From Chitinophaga fulva (GTDB lineage Bacteria > Bacteroidota > Bacteroidia > Chitinophagales > Chitinophagaceae): a DNA stretch of 64,000 nt. The translations under genes and the position numbers were made by a program. The stretch is from positions 434,001-498,000 of the forward strand of contig NZ_JABBGC010000003.1 of the NCBI RefSeq assembly GCF_012927205.1. The letters run 5' to 3'. Positions 60,666 through 64,000 of the stretch are shown piece after piece; position 1 is the first letter of the stretch, and each line of letters starts with the position of its first letter. The notes below the pieces were generated by a model. The model was not told the origin of the DNA, searched no databases, and saw only the letters and a list, made by a program, of their open reading frames with translations.

Positions 60666-62228
60666 TTATTTTCTCCGGAAATCCAATCTATAGAACACCC
60701 CCAATTGTATGCCTATCCACATCTTTCGGTTTTGGGGCTCACTTGTACTAAAATTATCACTGATGGTATATAGTGGCTTAAAATAACGTACATCTTTCAG
60801 TGCTTCTTCTTCCCGCCGGCCCAATGGCGTAGGTTCGTTAAAGGTGTAATATTCCGAATTCAGTATGTTCAGGGATATACCTCCCTGTACACCGAAATGA
60901 TCGTTCAGCCGTCTTTCCCCGATGAGCGCCAGCTTATGCCACTGCATACGGATCTGTTTTTGAACAAATATGGAAGAATCATAGTCAAACTGCATTCTAC
61001 CCGTAGTACCCTGGAAGTGTATGCGCCAATCCTCTCCCAGCCGCACAGAAGTGCCGGCGCCATAACGTAGTCCGGATGCACCGCCCCCTGTTCCCCAGGA
61101 GGCTATTCCATACAGGAAAGGCATGCCCGCCTGCAGATGCCCGTTGATGATAAACGATTCTTCCAGTGTAACGCCCGCGCTTACAAAAGGGATCAGTCCA
61201 GGCCTGGGACCGTCGCTGCTGTTGCGGATGCCGGTAAAGGAACTATTGGACCGGCGGAACCAGTTGGTGAGAAAAAAGGAATGTTCGCGTTTATTGCCTA
61301 TGCCTTTATTACGTGTATTATTAGCCGTTATACCAGCGTGTTGCGTGGCCGTGGCTTCGGAGGCGGTGGTTGTTTTTTGTTGTGGATTGGTGGCTGCCGG
61401 TTGTTTCCGTATAGCCTCAGCAGTTAGTGGCGGAGCAGCTTCTTTTTTCGTACTGGTATCCAGCGGTGGAAAGATGCCCTCACCCTTGCCGGGAAACCCG
61501 ATGTTTCCTATCCCCCATCTGTTTTTCTCTTTTTGCCCTTCGGGCGATTTTCTTAGTGATAAGTTGAGGAGACCGCTATCCTGCCTTTGAAGTAGCGAAT
61601 CTTTTCTTTTCGCAGCGATAGCCGTTTTCAGGGTATCAGGCCTGATGATGACAGAATCGGGGGATGGCTGATGAGCAACAACGGAATCTACTTTTAGCAC
61701 GGGTACTTGTGGCAGGGCAGCTGTAGCAGGGTTATTACCCGTCTGGTCCGCAGCTTGTTTGTTATTTCGGGAAGTGGCGGCTGTTTTTCGGGAAGTGGCC
61801 TGTTGTTTTACAGCGGCTGCCGGTTTTGAAGGAGCCACTACGGGCACCGCCTGTCTTACCGGTGGCGCATCTACGAAAATAACATGTCCGCCCAATAACC
61901 GGTAACTGATGCCGGTCTGCTGTTGGATATCCTCCAGTAAAACGCCCAGTGGCTGTATTTTTTTATGGATATGAATTAAGCGGGAAGGAGGGAATTTGCG
62001 GGTATTCAGGGAGAAACGGGCCCCGGTCTGTTGCCCTACCGCATTTAGCAATTTATCCAGTGGCATCTCCCCTGCAGGGATGGTAATATTTTTCCGGAGA
62101 TCAACAGCAGATGACTGACTATAACCTTGTACAGCACCTGTAAACAAAAAGATGGTCAGCAGCCATCTACCCACCACAGCCGGCGCCGCTGATAAAAACT
62201 TTGTCTTTTTCAATTCTGCATGTGACAT
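60666..62228 (-). CDS. STN-domain outer-membrane protein with long linker and small C-terminal barrel
   Basis: A 520-residue protein. After an N-terminal hydrophobic stretch (residues 20-38) comes an STN domain (about 45-120, ITIPAGEMPLDKLLNAVGQQTGARF ... SYRLLGGHVIFVD). A long low-complexity Ala/Pro/Lys/Gln/Thr linker runs from about 122 to 330. The last 190 residues have alternating strands that look like a small outer-membrane barrel (LIPFVSAGVTLEESFIINGHLQAGM ... GIQLGVFYRLDFRRK). No TonB plug or SusC barrel is seen. It overlaps fecR by 62 bp, an unusually long overlap with only one ATG available upstream of the membrane segment, so an alternative start such as GTG cannot be ruled out. 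The combination with sigma/FecR suggests a receptor that signals but does not import. Confidence 0.8.
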   Translation of the reverse strand: MSHAELKKTKFLSAAPAVVGRWLLTIFLFTGAVQGYSQSSAVDLRKNITIPAGEMPLDKLLNAVGQQTGARFSLNTRKFPPSRLIHIHKKIQPLGVLLEDIQQQTGISYRLLGGHVIFVDAPPVRQAVPVVAPSKPAAAVKQQATSRKTAATSRNNKQAADQTGNNPATAALPQVPVLKVDSVVAHQPSPDSVIIRPDTLKTAIAAKRKDSLLQRQDSGLLNLSLRKSPEGQKEKNRWGIGNIGFPGKGEGIFPPLDTSTKKEAAPPLTAEAIRKQPAATNPQQKTTTASEATATQHAGITANNTRNKGIGNKREHSFFLTNWFRRSNSSFTGIRNSSDGPRPGLIPFVSAGVTLEESFIINGHLQAGMPFLYGIASWGTGGGASGLRYGAGTSVRLGEDWRIHFQGTTGRMQFDYDSSIFVQKQIRMQWHKLALIGERRLNDHFGVQGGISLNILNSEYYTFNEPTPLGRREEEALKDVRYFKPLYTISDNFSTSEPQNRKMWIGIQLGVFYRLDFRRK

Positions 62229-63165
62229 TCAGCGTAACAGATATAACCTCAAAAACGTATTCTATAGGTTTATTTTCAAATGTGCTGCTCATGGTACAAC
62301 CTTCCAGTGCTTTATTTTCAAATACCACCCGGACGCCGTACGCTTTTTCCAGTTGCGCGGCAATCTCTTTCAGTGTAATATTCTCAAAATTAAATACCCG
62401 GGTGGCATACCCCAGCTGATTGGTTTTAAATGCTCCGGCAGTGAGCCCCAGCTCCTTCCGGGCGATGTGATAAATACCTTCCTGTCCTGCTTTCACCTGT
62501 ATGCTGCTGTCACCGCGTGACATTCGCACCGCGCCTGTTTTTACCATCACAGCAATAGTGGAGTCGGACTGTCGTACGTTGAAGGAGGTGCCCAGTACCT
62601 GCACCCTGATATCCCCCACTGAAACAATAAACGGTTTATCCGGGCGCGAAGTTACATCAAACCATGCTTCTCCCAATAATTTAACCAAACGAGCTGTATC
62701 TTGAAAACCTGACGCGTACTGTAAAGAAGAATGACTATTGAGCACCACCGTTGACTGGTCCGGCAGCGTATCCCTGCGTATCGCCTCACCCGTGTGTTTC
62801 ATTACCAGCGCCAGCGCCTTACGTGTACCATAAGGACGAAACGCAAAAAACAGGGCGGCAGCAATGCCTACCAGCAAAGCCACATCTGCAGCGATACGGC
62901 CAACCCGTACCATGCTCCGGACAGGCGGACGGGCTGCCAGCCTCGCCTCCAGTTCCTGCAAGGCCGCAGTTCTGTCGGGCAACTGATAGCGTTGTTGCAA
63001 CGCTGCATCATCCCATATCGCAGCTACCTGGTCATATACCTCCCGGTGATCACGGTGTTCCCTGATCCAGTCATCCACAGCCATCGCCTCTTCCGGGGTA
63101 GCTTCCCCGGAAAAATATCTTCCTAACAACTCATATGGCAGGTTTTGGTAGTCAGCAGTGCTCAT
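62167..63165 (-). CDS. FecR-family anti-sigma factor
   Basis: A 332-residue inner-membrane protein with cytoplasmic N-terminus (LGRYFSGEATPEEAMAVDDWIREH), one membrane helix near 95-108 (VALLVGIAAALFFAF), FecR domain (RRDTLPDQSTVVLNSHSSLQYASGF, GEAWFDVTSRPDKPFIVSVGDIRVQVLGTSFNV) and DUF4974 (NFENITLKEIAAQLEKAYGVRVVF). It starts 18 bp after the sigma gene and overlaps the STN-barrel gene. It is likely the anti-sigma factor for the sigma factor upstream. Confidence 0.93.
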   Translation of the reverse strand: MSTADYQNLPYELLGRYFSGEATPEEAMAVDDWIREHRDHREVYDQVAAIWDDAALQQRYQLPDRTAALQELEARLAARPPVRSMVRVGRIAADVALLVGIAAALFFAFRPYGTRKALALVMKHTGEAIRRDTLPDQSTVVLNSHSSLQYASGFQDTARLVKLLGEAWFDVTSRPDKPFIVSVGDIRVQVLGTSFNVRQSDSTIAVMVKTGAVRMSRGDSSIQVKAGQEGIYHIARKELGLTAGAFKTNQLGYATRVFNFENITLKEIAAQLEKAYGVRVVFENKALEGCTMSSTFENKPIEYVFEVISVTLNVTCRIEKDKVFISGAGCGG

Positions 63166-63183
63166 GTTCTGTAAAATTGTAAC

Positions 63184-63726
63184 TTATAAAAACAAACAGG
63201 CAAACAATATCATTACCATCACGTCAAACAGTTTAGCTCTCAGTATCTTCAAAGCCTTTCCCATCTGTACTTCCACGGTTTTAACCGACAAGCCCAGATC
63301 AGCCGCAATCTCCGCATACTTCCGGCCTTCAAACCGGCTTTTGCTGAAAATCAGCCGGCATTGCGGAGAAAGATTGTCGATATGTTCCATGATCCGCTGG
63401 TGGGTTTCCTTGCTCACCAGCTCGTTGCGGTGCTCAAAGTCCGGCGGACGTTGTGCCAGATAATTGTCTTTTACTTTCTCATGCCGTTTGACATTAAGAC
63501 AGTAATGATATACCGCCGTATAGAGGTATGACTTGATGGACTGTTGTCCATCGATATCCGCCCGCTTTTCCCATAACTTCAGGAAAACGGCCTGTACGGC
63601 GTCCTTTGCTTCGTCATTGTCTTTCAGTATCGTGAAGGCATAACGGTGCAACCCCTCAAAGTAGGTATGAAAACATTCTTCTACCAGTTTATCCTGGTCA
63701 TTTGCCTTGCCAAAATGTATATCCAC
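63184..63726 (-). CDS. ECF-type RNA polymerase sigma-70 factor
   Basis: A 180-residue sigma factor. Region 2 (FHTYFEGLHRYAFTILKDNDEAKDAVQAVFLKLWEK) and region 4 (HIDNLSPQCRLIFSKSRFEGRKYAEIAADLGLSVKTVEVQMGKAL) are clear. The last 16 residues are strongly hydrophobic (FDVMVMILFACLFL), a tail seen in some FecR-linked Bacteroidota sigma factors that may aid membrane association. A TATTTTTG element lies 61 bases upstream. It leads the operon with FecR and the STN-barrel protein. Confidence 0.94.
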   Translation of the reverse strand: MDIHFGKANDQDKLVEECFHTYFEGLHRYAFTILKDNDEAKDAVQAVFLKLWEKRADIDGQQSIKSYLYTAVYHYCLNVKRHEKVKDNYLAQRPPDFEHRNELVSKETHQRIMEHIDNLSPQCRLIFSKSRFEGRKYAEIAADLGLSVKTVEVQMGKALKILRAKLFDVMVMILFACLFL

Positions 63727-63787
63727 CTTAATTGTTTCAATAGCTACCGCTAATACACCTTCACTTTAAAATACCCCTATCCGGCGG

Positions 63788-63795
63788 CAAAAATA
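63788..63795 (-). promoter_or_regulatory. Bacteroidota -7 promoter element for the sigma/FecR/STN operon
   Basis: The minus strand reads TATTTTTG, an exact match, 61 bases before the sigma-factor ATG at 63726. Confidence 0.5.
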
Positions 63796-63860
63796 AATTA
63801 TTTTCTTTCTGGTAAGGGGAAATTCAGGGCAACGTGTATTATGGGAAACCCAAGCACACC

Positions 63861-64000
63861 ATGCGTTATTTAACATTATCATCGCTGTTTTTGCTGTTCC
63901 TGTTATTTGCCTGTAAAAAAAATGACCCGGTACAAGTGCCCGGTCATGACGGAAACGGTCAGGGGCAGGAACCACCTGCCAACACACCCGGCGTCCCTCA
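63861..64000 (+). CDS. Lipoprotein, N-terminal part
   Basis: The frame from ATG 63861 is open to the window edge (46 residues). It opens with a signal peptide MRYLTLSSLFLLFLLFAC and a lipobox Cys at residue 18, followed by KKND and a Pro/Gly/Gln-rich linker (VPGHDGNGQGQEPPANTPG). The rest lies outside the window, so no function can be given. It is divergent from the sigma/FecR operon. Confidence 0.75.
   Translation, partial: MRYLTLSSLFLLFLLFACKKNDPVQVPGHDGNGQGQEPPANTPGVP

Overview
The window looks like a chromosomal segment of a Bacteroidota bacterium of the Chitinophagaceae, most likely a Chitinophaga-type organism. The signs are a SusC/SusD pair with an STN-bearing SusC, two ECF sigma/FecR pairs, a protein with a gliding-motility (type B T9SS) C-terminal domain, a terpene synthase of a kind common in Chitinophaga, many TAnnTTTG-type -7 promoter elements placed very close to start codons, and lipoproteins ending in xxC-KK. 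The genus is an inference from gene content, not from a marker gene. I saw no rRNA, tRNA, CRISPR array, prophage or intact insertion sequence.

Layout: 1-4296 (minus) is a tolC-adaptor-RND efflux operon, with the pump cut by the window edge. 4534-6290 (plus) is a TMEM175-type channel plus a DUF2157 membrane protein whose last codons come from a REP-like palindrome. 6326-8013 (minus) holds a class I terpene synthase and isopentenyl-diphosphate isomerase. 8310-9600 (plus) holds a free-methionine-sulfoxide reductase and a CpsB-type PHP phosphatase. 9616-32870 is one long minus-strand exopolysaccharide locus of 17 genes, transcribed from a 686-bp regulatory gap at 32871-33556. Its order is PglF/WbpM-like dehydratase, Wza-like export protein, BY-kinase, UDP-sugar dehydrogenase, flippase, pyruvyl transferase, acyltransferase, glycosyltransferase, polymerase-like protein, DUF4091 glycosidase-like protein, glycosyltransferase, UDP-GlcNAc 2-epimerase, heparinase II/III-like lyase, glycosyltransferase, initiating sugar-phosphate transferase, aminotransferase and a type B T9SS cargo protein. 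Almost all spacings are short or overlapping, so it can make, export and trim an acidic polymer.

33557-36289 is a lutABC lactate-oxidation operon. 36432-41005 holds a small lipoprotein, a luciferase-like oxidoreductase, a Pif1-like helicase, a pair of inverted REP-like palindromes and a cold-shock protein. 41241-43183 holds a metabolite:H+ symporter and ribose-5-phosphate isomerase with overlapping 3' ends. 43201-57295 is a polysaccharide utilization locus (ECF sigma, FecR, SusC, SusD, GH2 beta-galactosidase, GH63-like glucosidase) that continues into a kinase-aminotransferase fusion. 57486-59912 holds an M28 peptidase and an MtfA-type peptidase. 59913-63726 is a second sigma/FecR operon that lacks SusC/SusD. 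It encodes instead an STN-linker-barrel protein and a fibre-like coiled-coil protein. The window ends in the start of a plus-strand lipoprotein gene.

The best candidates for undescribed biology are the sigma-FecR-STN-barrel-fibre operon (59913-63726), the exopolysaccharide locus with two embedded polymer-cleaving enzymes and a T9SS cargo, the terpene synthase/idi pair, and a GTAG-headed REP family seen three times. Product names rest on motif and length recognition by eye. No database search was run.
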